Shown piece by piece: positions 53,674 through 63,059 of a DNA stretch of 64,000 nucleotides. Numbering within the stretch: position 1 is the stretch's first letter; each line of letters begins with the position of its first letter. The notes under the pieces were generated by a model. The model was not told where the DNA came from. It did no database searches and worked only from the letters and a program-made list of their open reading frames with translations. A program made the translations under genes and the position numbers. Source of the DNA: Phycisphaeraceae bacterium (GTDB lineage Bacteria; Planctomycetota; Phycisphaerae; Phycisphaerales; UBA1924); contig JAHBXL010000007.1 of assembly GCA_019636495.1 (NCBI GenBank), positions 124,001-188,000 of the forward strand. The letters run 5' to 3'.

Positions 53674-55317
53674 ATGAAGGTGAAGTGTTTGTCTCTGGCG
53701 CTCGCTGCGGGCCTGGTGTGCGGCTCGACGGCGATGGCGGATCCTGTCGGCAAAGCCGGCGGCGCGGGTGTCGTGGCGCGTCCCATCCACGGGAATGGCG
53801 TTGCTCCGATTCAGCAAGTCCCCAAGGACATGCCGGTCGGCCGCGCGACGTACCACGTGGCAACGGGCGAAGTCACGATCACGCAGCCGTTGACCGCCCC
53901 CGAGGGCGCATCGGACGTGAACGTTCGCGGCCCCGGTCCCACGATCATCTGGGACGCCGGCGTTTCGTCCGGGTTCTTCTTCAACCACCTCAGTCCGGCC
54001 AATCCGGGCGGCGCGAACACGCATCTGTCTGAGCTCTTTGATTGGGGCGTGCTTTGCGGCGAAGTCGGCGTGGACGTTCACACCGTCAACCAGTTCGTCG
54101 TGTACTACGTGACCGATACGCTGGACGCCCCGGGTATGGGATTCTCGCTGACTCTCTACTGGGACTTTGATCCCACCTGCCCGGCCGATCCGGACGGCAC
54201 AGTTGCTGGCTTTGCCTGCCTGGCCAATCAGGGCGTCATCTTTGATCTGGTTGGTCTGCCGGGCTCGGCCACGCAGGGCACGCTGGCGGGCTGGATCGTG
54301 ACCATCGACCTGACCGGTGGCGGCGAGGAACTCATTCCGGCTGGCGAGTTCGCGTACAGCATGTCGGAGTACGTCGGCTTCCAGACTCGGACCGGACCGT
54401 TCTTGGCTGTCGAGGACCAGATCGCGGCCCCCGGCACGGACAACTTCTTCGACTGGTACGCGGCCCTTCCCCAGACAGGCAGTTTCGCGCCCCCCGGCCA
54501 GGCCTACTGGTTCGGTGGTTCGCCCTACGCGCAGTTCCGCTTCCAACTCTACGCCGAAGCGTCTTGCCCGAACCCCACGGTCGGCGCCTGCTGCGACACC
54601 GACACCCAGACCTGCACGCTGACTCTGCCCGAGAACTGCACCGGCGCGAACCAGAACTTCCTGGGCTTGGGCATCGCCTGCTCGCCGGTCATCTGCCTGC
54701 CCGTTCCGGCCAACGATCTGTGCGCCAACGCCCAGACGATCACCGGTTTCGGCCAGTTCGCCTATGACAACCGCAACGCGGGCGAGGACGGCCCGGCCGA
54801 CTGCACCGCGCAGTATCCGGCGGACACCGCTCGCGTCTCCCGCGATGTGTGGTTCCGCTGGACCGCGCCGTGCACCGGCACCATGCAGGTCACGACCTGC
54901 GGCTTCAACCTGACCGACGACAAGGCCGTGATCTACGTCGGCAACAACTGCAACGACCTCAGCAACATCGCCGCGTGCGACGATGACGGCTGCGGCATCG
55001 TCGGCGGCGCGGTCGACATGACCTTCTCCGCCACCGCGGGCCAGGTCTACCTGATCCGCATGGGCCTCTACCCGGCCCCGAACGTCGGCGGCGAGAACTT
55101 CTTTGAGATCATCAACGTCGACAACTGCACGCCGGTCGCATCCTGCCCGGCCGATTGGGACGGCAACACCCAGGTCGAGGTCGCGGACATCTTCGCGTTC
55201 CTCGGCTCTTGGTTCGCCGGCGATCCCGCCGCGCAGAACTTCGGCGGCACCCCCGGCGTCCCGGCGATCTTCGCCTTCCTGGGCGCCTGGTTCGCCCACG
55301 GTGTCGGCCCCTGCTGA
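53674..55317 (+). CDS. abundant-type secreted protein with GC-type dockerin
   Basis: The 547-residue protein has a signal peptide (cleavage after TAMA, about 22). The first part (to about 300) is beta-rich with no known motif. A GACC module (CDTDTQTCTLTLPENC) follows, then a domain with PANDLCANAQTITGFGQFAY and VSRDVWFRWTAPCTGTMQVT. The dockerin has its first half intact and a second half reading AQNFGGTPGVPAIFAFL, ending VGPC. Codon use is more C-ending than the neighbours and AAGGAGAGG precedes the ATG, both signs of high expression. Confidence 0.88.
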   Translation: MKVKCLSLALAAGLVCGSTAMADPVGKAGGAGVVARPIHGNGVAPIQQVPKDMPVGRATYHVATGEVTITQPLTAPEGASDVNVRGPGPTIIWDAGVSSGFFFNHLSPANPGGANTHLSELFDWGVLCGEVGVDVHTVNQFVVYYVTDTLDAPGMGFSLTLYWDFDPTCPADPDGTVAGFACLANQGVIFDLVGLPGSATQGTLAGWIVTIDLTGGGEELIPAGEFAYSMSEYVGFQTRTGPFLAVEDQIAAPGTDNFFDWYAALPQTGSFAPPGQAYWFGGSPYAQFRFQLYAEASCPNPTVGACCDTDTQTCTLTLPENCTGANQNFLGLGIACSPVICLPVPANDLCANAQTITGFGQFAYDNRNAGEDGPADCTAQYPADTARVSRDVWFRWTAPCTGTMQVTTCGFNLTDDKAVIYVGNNCNDLSNIAACDDDGCGIVGGAVDMTFSATAGQVYLIRMGLYPAPNVGGENFFEIINVDNCTPVASCPADWDGNTQVEVADIFAFLGSWFAGDPAAQNFGGTPGVPAIFAFLGAWFAHGVGPC

Positions 55318-55375
55318 TCACCGCACCCGCCTTCCTGCCCCGGGGCTGACCCCGCGGCACTGAAAGCACCAACGC

Positions 55376-55414
55376 AAGGCCCTCGTCATGGCGACGGGGG
55401 CCTTGTCTTTTTTG
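55376..55414 (+). terminator. intrinsic terminator after the dockerin protein gene
   Basis: A 12-bp stem (AAGGCCCTCGTC with GACGGGGGCCTT, one T-G pair) around a five-base loop is followed by GTCTTTTTTG. It is among the clearest terminators in the window. Confidence 0.9.
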
Positions 55415-55499
55415 TCGAGGTTGGGGCGCGCAGATCGGTTGGGGCGCGGTACGCTGTGGTCGGGCCCGGCTGCGGGCCGGCCCAGACTGAAAGTCGCGC

Positions 55500-57248
55500 G
55501 TGCGAGCACAGCACCAGAAACCCCGTGTCGTGGCATTGGCCGCGCTTCTCGCCGCGGGAGGCGTTGCCGGCGCGCAGCCGACCAACAACACCTGCGCCGC
55601 CGCGCCGACGATCGCGCCCGGGCAGAGCGTGCAGGGCACGCTGGCGGGCGCGACCACGACGGGCGCGTGTTCGTGCGCCGCGCCCGGCGGGCGGGATGTG
55701 TACTACCGCCTCGTCGCCGCGGCAGAAGGCGTCCACTCCATCCGGCTGTGCGATGGCCAGCGGTGGGACTCGGCGCTCTCGGTGCACGCCGGGTGTGCGG
55801 CGACGATCGTGAACGAGTGGGCGTGCGACGACGAGGGCTGCCGCGCGGCGGGTGCGCCGGGATTCGGATTCCATGGCCGGACCGCCGTGTTCCTCCGCTC
55901 ATTTGAGACCTGCATCATCCGTGTCGCGGCGTACGACCCATCGGTGCCGCCCGCGGCGTTCACGCTCGCGGTCGATGCGCCGCCGCCGCTGCTCGGCGCG
56001 TGCTGCGTGGGGGGCGAGTGCCTCGTCGTCACGGCGGAGCAGTGCGCCGCGGCGATTCCGGGCGGCGGCGTGTTCCTGGGCGCGGCATCATCGTGCATCG
56101 GCGCGGGCGCGGTCATCGCACAGCCATCGGTGCACTATGGCACAGGGCAACCGATCCCCGATGGCGACCCGGCGGGATTCAGTTCTTCGCTCGCGGTCAG
56201 CGCGCAGGGAGAGGTCGGCGGAGTCGAAGTGTGGCTGGCGATGGACCATCCCTACATCGGCGACCTGCGTGTCACGCTGTCGCACGGCGGCGCAACAATG
56301 CCCTTGCTGGCGCGGGTCGGCGGGGGCGAACTCGGCGACCAGAGCCCGGCGTCGGGGGAGTACCGCTTCCGCGATGCCGATGGAGCGCCGTTGTGGTTCG
56401 CAGCGCGCACCGCCACGGGCGGCGCCGCCGTTGAGCCGGGTGTGTACCGCGCGACCGATGAGCACGGCGCGGTGCAGCGGCTGTCGGGCGCGTTTGCGGG
56501 CCTGGCCGCGGCGGGCGACTGGACGCTCACCGTGGCCGATGAGATCCCGCTGGGCGCGGGGATCTTGCGCGGCTGGGGACTGGTGATCCGCGGCTCGACG
56601 GGCCCGCGGTGCGGCGAAGGCGTCGGGGCGTGCTGCATCGGCATTGGCGTGTGCATCCCCTACACGCGCGGCGAGTGCGAGTTGGCGGGCGGCGTGTTCG
56701 AGGGCGCGGACATCCCGTGTCAGGACGTGCCGGGCAACTCGCTGGGGTGCTGCGTGGCGAACTTCGACGGCGTGGACGGGGTGACACCGGCCGATATCTT
56801 CGCGTTTCTCTCGGCGTGGTTCGCGGCCGATTCGCGCGCGGACATCGACGGCGACGGGCAGGTACTCACCGCCGACATCGGCCTGTTCCTTTCGTTGTGG
56901 TTCAATGGATGCAACGTGCGTTCACCGGGCGGCGTCGGCGCGTGCTGCCTGCCGCCGGTCCTGGCCGGGCTGGGCATCACGTGCGCGCAGCGCGGTCAGG
57001 CGTCGTGCCTGCTGGCGGGGGGCACGTGGCGCGGCGAGGCCGTGCCCTGCGAGCAGAGCGCGGGGAACCCGGTCGCCTGCTGCCGCGCCAACTTCGACGC
57101 CATGAACGGCGTCGGTCCGCCCGATCTGTTTGCATATCTGAGCGCGTGGTTCGCTGGCCTGCCGGCGGCCGATGTCACGGGAAACGGGGCGGTTGAGATC
57201 GCCGACCTGTTCGCGTTTCTCGCGGCGTACTTCGTCGGCTGCCCGTGA
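55500..57248 (+). CDS. secreted protein with P domain and two GC-type dockerins
   Basis: The 582-residue protein has a signal peptide (cleavage near AGAQP), a beta-rich first domain, and a GACC module (GACCVGGECLVVTAEQC). A proprotein-convertase P-type domain follows (about 215-365; GLAAAGDWTLTVADEIPLGA). Two complete Cys-linked dockerin modules come after it: CCVANFDGVDGVTPADIFAF and, about 115 residues later, CCRANFDAMNGVGPPDLFAY, each preceded by a GACC unit. Two dockerins in one chain could cross-link partners. The start is a GTG at 55500. Confidence 0.85.
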   Translation: MRAQHQKPRVVALAALLAAGGVAGAQPTNNTCAAAPTIAPGQSVQGTLAGATTTGACSCAAPGGRDVYYRLVAAAEGVHSIRLCDGQRWDSALSVHAGCAATIVNEWACDDEGCRAAGAPGFGFHGRTAVFLRSFETCIIRVAAYDPSVPPAAFTLAVDAPPPLLGACCVGGECLVVTAEQCAAAIPGGGVFLGAASSCIGAGAVIAQPSVHYGTGQPIPDGDPAGFSSSLAVSAQGEVGGVEVWLAMDHPYIGDLRVTLSHGGATMPLLARVGGGELGDQSPASGEYRFRDADGAPLWFAARTATGGAAVEPGVYRATDEHGAVQRLSGAFAGLAAAGDWTLTVADEIPLGAGILRGWGLVIRGSTGPRCGEGVGACCIGIGVCIPYTRGECELAGGVFEGADIPCQDVPGNSLGCCVANFDGVDGVTPADIFAFLSAWFAADSRADIDGDGQVLTADIGLFLSLWFNGCNVRSPGGVGACCLPPVLAGLGITCAQRGQASCLLAGGTWRGEAVPCEQSAGNPVACCRANFDAMNGVGPPDLFAYLSAWFAGLPAADVTGNGAVEIADLFAFLAAYFVGCP

Positions 57249-57276
57249 GCCCGCGGCACGGCGCGTACAGTGTGCG

Positions 57277-58569
57277 ATGCTCACGATGCCGCCAGCCAGC
57301 GACCACGCCGACACCGCGCGCCTCGGGACGTTGCTGGACCTCACGGTCGTCCCGACCGTCGCGGGGCGCGAGGGCCGCGTGATCGAGTGGGTCCGCCGGT
57401 GGGCCGAGCAGCGCGAGAACGTGGTGCTGACGACCGATGCGGCGGGCAACCTGGTGCTGCAGCCGCGTGTGCCGTTTGTGCCGCGAAAGGGCTCGACGGG
57501 CGCGCCGCTGTACATCACGGCGCACCTCGATCACCCGGCGTTTGTCGTCGAGCGTGTCCTTGGGCCGACCACGGTGGAGGTGGCCTTCCGCGGCGGCGTG
57601 ATGGACCCGTACTTCGAGCGGGCCCGCGTGCGGGCCCACACGGCGGCCGGCGCAACGATCGGCGCGACCCTTACGGGAGAGACGGGCGGGGCGGGGCGCG
57701 CGGGGGCGGGCGGCGGAGGGGCGGCCGGCGGGCAGCCGATGTTCAAGACCTATGCCGCGGAACTCGACACGGGCGCGGCGGCCGATGCGCTGCGTCCCGG
57801 GGACGTGGTGACGTGGGAACTCCCGGCGGCGGAGGTGGACGCCGAGGGCGTGGTTCACACCCACGCGTGCGACGACTTGGCCGCGGCGGCGGCCGCGCTG
57901 GACGCGTTCGACCGATTGCTTGCGCTCTCGGCCGCGGGGGAAGGGCTTGAGGATGTACGGCTGTTGTTCACGCGGGCCGAGGAGATCGGGTTCGTGGGAG
58001 CGATCGCGGCGTGCCGTCTAGGGACGATCGCGCGCGGCGCACGGGTGATCGCGCTGGAGAACTCGAGATTCTCGGCCGAGGCGCCGATCGGCGGCGGACC
58101 GATCGTTCGCGTGGGGGACCGGATGAGCGTGTTCACCCCGTCGCTGACCAACGCGTGCGCGAAGCGCGCCGAGCAGGCCTCGGCACGTCCAGCGCAGCCG
58201 CTGGCGACACAGACGCGCGCAGGGGCCGAGAGCGCGGCGAAGTTCCGCTGGCAACGTAAACTCATGTCCGGCGGCGCGTGCGAGGCGACGGTGTTCTGCG
58301 CCTCCGGGTACGATGCGACGTGCATCTGCCTCCCGCTGGGAAACTATCACAACATGTCACACCTGGATCTGGTGCAGGAGGGCAAGTGGGACCCCGCGGC
58401 CAGCGGCCCGCCCCGTGTAGCGCGGGAGTTCATCGGCGCATCGGACTACGCGGGGCTGGTGGAGTTGTTGACGGCCATCGGCCGCGAGTTGCCCGAGGCC
58501 GACAACATCATGCCGCGGATCGAGTCGCTGTACGCGACGCGCGGGTTTGTTCTGAACGAGAGACCCTGA
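57277..58569 (+). CDS. M42/M28-like zinc aminopeptidase
   Basis: The 430-residue protein has the co-catalytic metallopeptidase pattern: ITAHLDHPAF (metal His/Asp), HTHACDDLAAAAA (bridging Asp), LFTRAEEIGFVGA (catalytic Glu pair), VIALENSRFS, and a late NYHNMSHLD. The arrangement is that of the M42 (glutamyl aminopeptidase/cellulase-M-like) group. A Gly/Ala-rich insertion around residues 128-148 is encoded by G runs. The ATG at 57277 lies 28 bases after the dockerin gene. Confidence 0.85.
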   Translation: MLTMPPASDHADTARLGTLLDLTVVPTVAGREGRVIEWVRRWAEQRENVVLTTDAAGNLVLQPRVPFVPRKGSTGAPLYITAHLDHPAFVVERVLGPTTVEVAFRGGVMDPYFERARVRAHTAAGATIGATLTGETGGAGRAGAGGGGAAGGQPMFKTYAAELDTGAAADALRPGDVVTWELPAAEVDAEGVVHTHACDDLAAAAAALDAFDRLLALSAAGEGLEDVRLLFTRAEEIGFVGAIAACRLGTIARGARVIALENSRFSAEAPIGGGPIVRVGDRMSVFTPSLTNACAKRAEQASARPAQPLATQTRAGAESAAKFRWQRKLMSGGACEATVFCASGYDATCICLPLGNYHNMSHLDLVQEGKWDPAASGPPRVAREFIGASDYAGLVELLTAIGRELPEADNIMPRIESLYATRGFVLNERP

Positions 58570-58580
58570 CGGGGCGCGGC

Positions 58581-59381
58581 ATGGCGAGCAAGGGGCCGGT
58601 GCGCGTGGTACGGGCGGTGCGCGGCGAGGATGCCGCGGCGTGGGCCGTCGCGCTGGGCGAGGGCGCCTGGCTCGACTCCGCACGGACACTCAAGGCCGAG
58701 GGCGGCGTGCGCGTTCTGGGGGCATCGATGCTGGGCCGCGAGGTGGTGGTGAAGGTGCGCGAGGTGCGCGGCGCGTGGGAGCGGCTCAAGTGCGCGGTGG
58801 GGCGCGGCAAGGGTGACCGGCACTGGCGCGGAGCCGCGCTGCTGGCCGGAAAGGGTGTCGCGACGGCAAGGGTGTTCGTGCTGGCCCGCGCGATGATCGG
58901 CGGGTGTGAGTGCGAGTTGCTCGCCATGGAGTTCGTTCACGGGCCGACGCTGTTGCAACGAATGGCGGCGGCCCACCGCGGCGAGGCGGGCGCACCCGGC
59001 ACGCGCGAGCAGCACGCGCTGGCCCGCGCCGCGGGCGCGCAGATCGCCCACATGGGCGAGTTGTTCAACCGCGATCACAAACCGTCGAACCTGATCGTGC
59101 GCGGCGGCGAGATCGTGGTCATCGATTGCGAGGGGGTCCGGCGGGCGGTGATTCCCGGCGCAGCGAGGATGTTCGCTTCGCTGCTGATCGAGCCGACCGG
59201 CTGCGGCGTTCCGCCGCGACGGTCGCTGCGGATGCGCGCGCTGCTGGCGTGGGCCCGGGCGGGAGACCCGCGCGGCGATCGGGCATCGCACCGTGCCGCG
59301 GCCAGGGAAGTGTGGGCGGAGGCTGCGAGGGTGGTGCGCCACCACGGCGACCCGACGCCGCGGGTCGATCCGCTGGGCTGA
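58581..59381 (+). CDS. lipopolysaccharide-kinase-like protein (WaaP/InaA type)
   Basis: The 266-residue protein has a small kinase-like fold: VVVKVREVRGAWERLK with the likely ATP-binding Lys, MEFVHGPTL as hinge, and the catalytic loop NRDHKPSNLIV followed by VIDCEGVRR (metal Asp). This is the eukaryotic-kinase-like fold of WaaP/KdkA and InaA enzymes that phosphorylate sugars in lipopolysaccharide. It starts 11 bases after the peptidase stop. Confidence 0.8.
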   Translation: MASKGPVRVVRAVRGEDAAAWAVALGEGAWLDSARTLKAEGGVRVLGASMLGREVVVKVREVRGAWERLKCAVGRGKGDRHWRGAALLAGKGVATARVFVLARAMIGGCECELLAMEFVHGPTLLQRMAAAHRGEAGAPGTREQHALARAAGAQIAHMGELFNRDHKPSNLIVRGGEIVVIDCEGVRRAVIPGAARMFASLLIEPTGCGVPPRRSLRMRALLAWARAGDPRGDRASHRAAAREVWAEAARVVRHHGDPTPRVDPLG

Positions 59382-59432
59382 TGCAACAGAGATCGGTCGC
59401 GCCATGCCGCAAACCGGCCCAGCGCCGCGCGG

Positions 59433-60986
59433 TCAATAGGCCTTGCGCAGCCGGGCGGAAGGAACACCGAGTTGATCGCGGTACTTGGCGACGGTGCGGC
59501 GGGCGATCTCGATGCCGCGCTTCTTGAGTTCCTCGGCGAGGGCGTCGTCGGAGAGCGGGTTGGTCTTCTCCTCGGCGTCGATGATCTCCTTGAGCGCGGC
59601 CTTGATGGCGTCCCAACTCATCTCCTCGCCCGATTGGGTCTGCGTTCCACCGGAGAAGAACGATCGCAGAGGAACGATGCCGCGGGGCGTGAGGAGGTAC
59701 TTCTCGGCCACTGCGCGGCTGACGGTCGCGACGTGGACACCCAGTTGCTCGGCGACCAGGGTCATGGGCAGCGGCCGGAGCGCCTGCGGGCCGTAGTCGA
59801 AGTACTCGCGCTGGGCCTGCACGACCACCTGGATGACGCGGAGGAGCGTTCGCCGGCGCTGCTCGACGGCGTCGATGAGCCACGCGGCGTTGGAGAGGGA
59901 CTTCTTGAGAAACTCGCGCGTGGGCTTGGGGGCGGCGCGGTCCTTGGCAAGCAGCGCGTACTCGCGGTTGATGCGCAGGCCGGGCATGCGCGAGTCGTTG
60001 AGGTAGGCGACGTAGCGGTCGGCGTCTGCGTCGTACTCGACGATCGCATCGGGCACGATGGCGCTGGGCGGCTCCTGCACCAGTTGCCGCGCCGGCGCGA
60101 GGCTCAGCAGGTGCATGCGCTCCATGGCGCGCTTGAGGTCGTCCATCGAGAGACCGGTCTTCTCGACGATCCGCGGGAGGCGGTTCTGGGCCAGGTCCTC
60201 CAGGTGGTCGTTGATGAGTTGCCCGACAACGGCCCATTGCGCGGCGGGCTCGCCCGGGCGTTCGGCCAGCGCGTCGACCTGCAGGAGCAGGCACTCGCGA
60301 ACATCGCGCGCCGCGACACCGGGCGGTTCAAGGAGGAGTTGGACCGCGCTGAGGGCGCGTTGCAGGTCCTCGGATGCAGGCCGGGGGCGATCGGCCGGCC
60401 AGCGATCGAGGATCGCGTCGAACGGCGTGCGCAGATATCCGTCGTCATCAATATAACTTATGATCGCCTCGCCGAGCGGCCGGAGCGCCTCGTCCACGTC
60501 GGCCATGCGCCACTGGTCTTGCAACTGTTCGATGAGCGAAGCGGATCGCGAGGCGGTGTTGGCCATGGCCTCGCTCTTGGCGTCGGGCTCGCCCTCGAGC
60601 CGGGCGCGGGAGTAGGCCCCGAGTTCCTCGATGCGCGGGGCCTCGGCGCGCTGCGGCTCTTCGTCGAAGGAGTTGGCCGCGGCCTCGGGGTTGGACTCCT
60701 CGAACGATTCGAGCCGGGCGAAGTCGTCGCGGGCATCCGCCTCGTCGACGCGCATGGGGCGATCTTCGGAGTCGGCGCTCGCGCCGGTCTCGGGCGCAGG
60801 GCCGCTCTCGCCCGCTTCGGCCGATTCCTCGGCCAGTTCGAGCGTCGCGTTGCTCTCCAGTTCCTGGGCGATGCGCTCCTCCAGTTGCTGGAGGGGCATC
60901 TGCAGGATCTCCATCGACTGGATCATCCGCGGAGCCAGTTTCATCTGCTGGCTCATCCGCATGTGTTGTGAGGCGTCGAATCTCAC
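59433..60986 (-). CDS. rpoN: RNA polymerase sigma-54 factor
   Basis: The 517-residue protein has the sigma-54 regions in order. Region I is Gln/Leu-rich (QQMKLAPRMIQSMEILQMPL), an acidic region II spans about 45-130, the core-binding region follows, and region III holds an HTH and the RpoN box ARRTVAKYRDQLGVPSARLR near the C-terminus. It directs RNA polymerase at -24/-12 promoters with AAA activators. The start is a GTG at 60984-60986 with AGGAG upstream; an internal ATG at 60962 is possible. Confidence 0.95.
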   Translation of the reverse strand: MRFDASQHMRMSQQMKLAPRMIQSMEILQMPLQQLEERIAQELESNATLELAEESAEAGESGPAPETGASADSEDRPMRVDEADARDDFARLESFEESNPEAAANSFDEEPQRAEAPRIEELGAYSRARLEGEPDAKSEAMANTASRSASLIEQLQDQWRMADVDEALRPLGEAIISYIDDDGYLRTPFDAILDRWPADRPRPASEDLQRALSAVQLLLEPPGVAARDVRECLLLQVDALAERPGEPAAQWAVVGQLINDHLEDLAQNRLPRIVEKTGLSMDDLKRAMERMHLLSLAPARQLVQEPPSAIVPDAIVEYDADADRYVAYLNDSRMPGLRINREYALLAKDRAAPKPTREFLKKSLSNAAWLIDAVEQRRRTLLRVIQVVVQAQREYFDYGPQALRPLPMTLVAEQLGVHVATVSRAVAEKYLLTPRGIVPLRSFFSGGTQTQSGEEMSWDAIKAALKEIIDAEEKTNPLSDDALAEELKKRGIEIARRTVAKYRDQLGVPSARLRKAY

Positions 60987-61073
60987 TCTCTTGGACTCTC
61001 CTGCGCAGGCTGGTGTTGTTTCATAGGACCCATGACATCTGGAGGTCCTTCAGGTCGAATGACAGGACAGCAC

Positions 61074-61805
61074 TTATATCGGTCGTCGCCCCTCGATGGC
61101 GTCGGCAAGCACGGCTTTGTTGGCGTACTCGAGTTGCGAGCCGGCGGGCAGGCCGCGGGCCAGCCGCGTGAGTTTCACGCCGCGGCGGGCCAGTTCGGCC
61201 GCGAGGAACAGCGCGGTCCCATCGCCCTCGAGCGTGGGGTTCAGCGCGAGAACCACTTCCTTCACGGCCGTGCCGAGATTCGCGCCGGGATCGTCGATGC
61301 GCGCCAGCAGTTCGGCGGTGGTGAGATCGGCGGGGCCGACGCCCTCCAGCGGGCTGACGCGCCCCATCAGCACGTGGTAGACGCCGCGGAACATGCCCGT
61401 CTGCTCCAGCGCGATCAGGTCGCGCGGCTGCTCGACGACCATGATGGTGGCACGGTCGCGGCGCGCATCGGCGCACACCGCGCATAGGGTGTGCTCGGCA
61501 TCGGGCCCGATGTCGGCGAGGTTCGAGCACACGCGGCACGGCCGCACCTTCTGGCGGGCATCGGCGATCGCCGACGACAGCGACAGGGCATCCTCGGGCG
61601 GGACTTTGAGCAGGTGGAAGGCCAGTCGCTCGGCGCTGCGGCGGCCGATGCCCGGCAGACGGGCCAGTTCATCGATCAGCCGCACGACGACGGCGGGGTA
61701 GGCGGCCTGGCGCTGGGCGCGCGCAGCCGCGGCGGGCATCCTGGGCGCTGTGGGTGCCTCAGACGGGGCGGGCTTTGGGCCGGGTTGTTCGCCGCGAGCG
61801 GCCAT
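61074..61805 (-). CDS. recR: recombination protein RecR
   Basis: The 243-residue protein has the RecR helix-hairpin-helix (LARLPGIGRRSAERLAFHLL), a zinc finger (CRVCSNLADIG with CAVC), a Toprim domain (IMVVEQPRDLIALEQTG, YHVLMGRVSPLEGVGP) and the end RLARGLPAGSQLEYAN. It acts with RecF/RecO to load RecA. Usual length is about 200; the additional residues are a Pro/Ala-rich N-terminus. The ATG at 61803-61805 follows a short AT-poor leader; a later start is possible. Confidence 0.95.
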   Translation of the reverse strand: MAARGEQPGPKPAPSEAPTAPRMPAAAARAQRQAAYPAVVVRLIDELARLPGIGRRSAERLAFHLLKVPPEDALSLSSAIADARQKVRPCRVCSNLADIGPDAEHTLCAVCADARRDRATIMVVEQPRDLIALEQTGMFRGVYHVLMGRVSPLEGVGPADLTTAELLARIDDPGANLGTAVKEVVLALNPTLEGDGTALFLAAELARRGVKLTRLARGLPAGSQLEYANKAVLADAIEGRRPI

Positions 61806-61880
61806 GCGGCGATGGTAGGTGGGCGCTGCGGAGTTGCCGGTTGGACTGAAGCGCAACGGCATGTGCTGCGAGAGACCAGT

Positions 61881-61975
61881 GCCCGGCACGGAGTGCCGGG
61901 CCACCAATAGAACATGCCCGGCACGGAGTGCCAGGCCACCAGTTGAACATGCCCGGCACGGAGTGCCGGGCCACC
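61881..61975. repeat. three tandem palindromic repeats
   Basis: Three copies of a unit containing CCCGGCACGGAGTGCCGGG followed by CCACC begin at 61881, 61916 and 61951, with a period of 35 bases. The second copy has one change. Each unit is a perfect or near-perfect palindrome. They lie between recR and the next dockerin gene. Confidence 0.85.
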
Positions 61976-61997
61976 GGGAAGGCCGGGCCACCACGAT

Positions 61998-63059
61998 TCA
62001 GCATGGGGCGGGACGCGAGAACCAGCAGTTCAGGAACGCGAAGATGTCGGCCACCTGCGTGCCGTTCACACCATCGAAGTCGCCGTTGCCCGCGAACCAC
62101 GATGTCAGAAACGCGAAGATGTCCGGGACGCCGACTTCGCCGTTGCCGTCCCAGTCGCACGGACACGCGGGCGCGGCCTGCTTGTCGCCCGCCGCGAGCA
62201 ACTGGCCCGAGACGCTGCTGCTGCTCGAGAGCGACTGCAACTGCAGGTTGAAGATCAGGCTCCCGCCGCAGAGGGGCTCGGCAAAGGGCACGCTGAACGG
62301 GTCCCCGATCGGCCCCTCCTGCTGCTGCTGGGTGTCGAACCCTTCGAGTTCGATGCTGATGGTCGCGCTGCTCCCGCTGACCATCACCTCCGCCGCGAAG
62401 ACGAGGGGGACGTCCTGCGGCGTGGGCGGGACCTCGGTGCCGAGAAACACCGCGCCCAGAGCGACGCTGAGCGTAACCGGGATCGTCACAACATATGTTC
62501 CCGGGACCGACTCGACGAGCGTGCCGATGGCCTCTCCCGCGCCCTGCTGGGCCGTGAGCGTCGAGACGACGGCCTGCCCGAGCGGCACGGGGATGGTGAA
62601 CCCGCCGAAGACCGTGCACGTGGGGTTGCGCGTGCGGAAGGTGTTCCAGAGCATGTTCGCGGTAAGGTTGACGGCGATATCGTCGCCGCCGAGCAGGTCG
62701 AGCGAAAGGCCCGAGAGTCCCGCTTCGCCAGTGTCTGGATCGAGCCGCAGAACAAACGCGCCGGAGGGGTTGGTCGTGTTGTTCCCGTTGACGACCACGG
62801 TCACCGTCAATGGCACGGGCACGTTCTCGGTGTCGCCGAACGTGCCGAGGAAGCCGGGCTTGGTGCGCGTGCCGGTGGGGTTGGTCTCGGCGTCGTAGTT
62901 CCCGATGAGCGAGCCGGTGCTCGGCGCGGTGATGTTGATGGCGGTGGTGAGTTCGCTCTGCTGCGAGTTGAGCGTGAACTGGTATGTGCCATCCGCCGCG
63001 GCCATCGCCGCGCACAACGCCACCGTCAAGGGGAGCACGAAGGAACGCATCCGGGACAT
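61998..63059 (-). CDS. secreted beta-rich protein with GC-type dockerin
   Basis: The 353-residue protein has a signal peptide (cleavage after MAAA, about 23). A Ser/Thr/Val-rich beta body follows with TYQFTLNSQQSELTTAINIT and repeated Gly-rich turns, then a GC-type dockerin: CPCDWDGNGEVGVPDIFAFL, a second intact loop, and DIFAFLNCWFSRPAPC with Cys as the last residue. AAAGG lies seven bases before the ATG. Cargo function unknown. Confidence 0.87.
   Translation of the reverse strand: MSRMRSFVLPLTVALCAAMAAADGTYQFTLNSQQSELTTAINITAPSTGSLIGNYDAETNPTGTRTKPGFLGTFGDTENVPVPLTVTVVVNGNNTTNPSGAFVLRLDPDTGEAGLSGLSLDLLGGDDIAVNLTANMLWNTFRTRNPTCTVFGGFTIPVPLGQAVVSTLTAQQGAGEAIGTLVESVPGTYVVTIPVTLSVALGAVFLGTEVPPTPQDVPLVFAAEVMVSGSSATISIELEGFDTQQQQEGPIGDPFSVPFAEPLCGGSLIFNLQLQSLSSSSSVSGQLLAAGDKQAAPACPCDWDGNGEVGVPDIFAFLTSWFAGNGDFDGVNGTQVADIFAFLNCWFSRPAPC

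Noticed and set aside
61881-61975. CRISPR array
   Set aside because: Only three units with 10-base spacers of nearly the same sequence and a palindromic core; no cas genes. It is a REP-like repeat.
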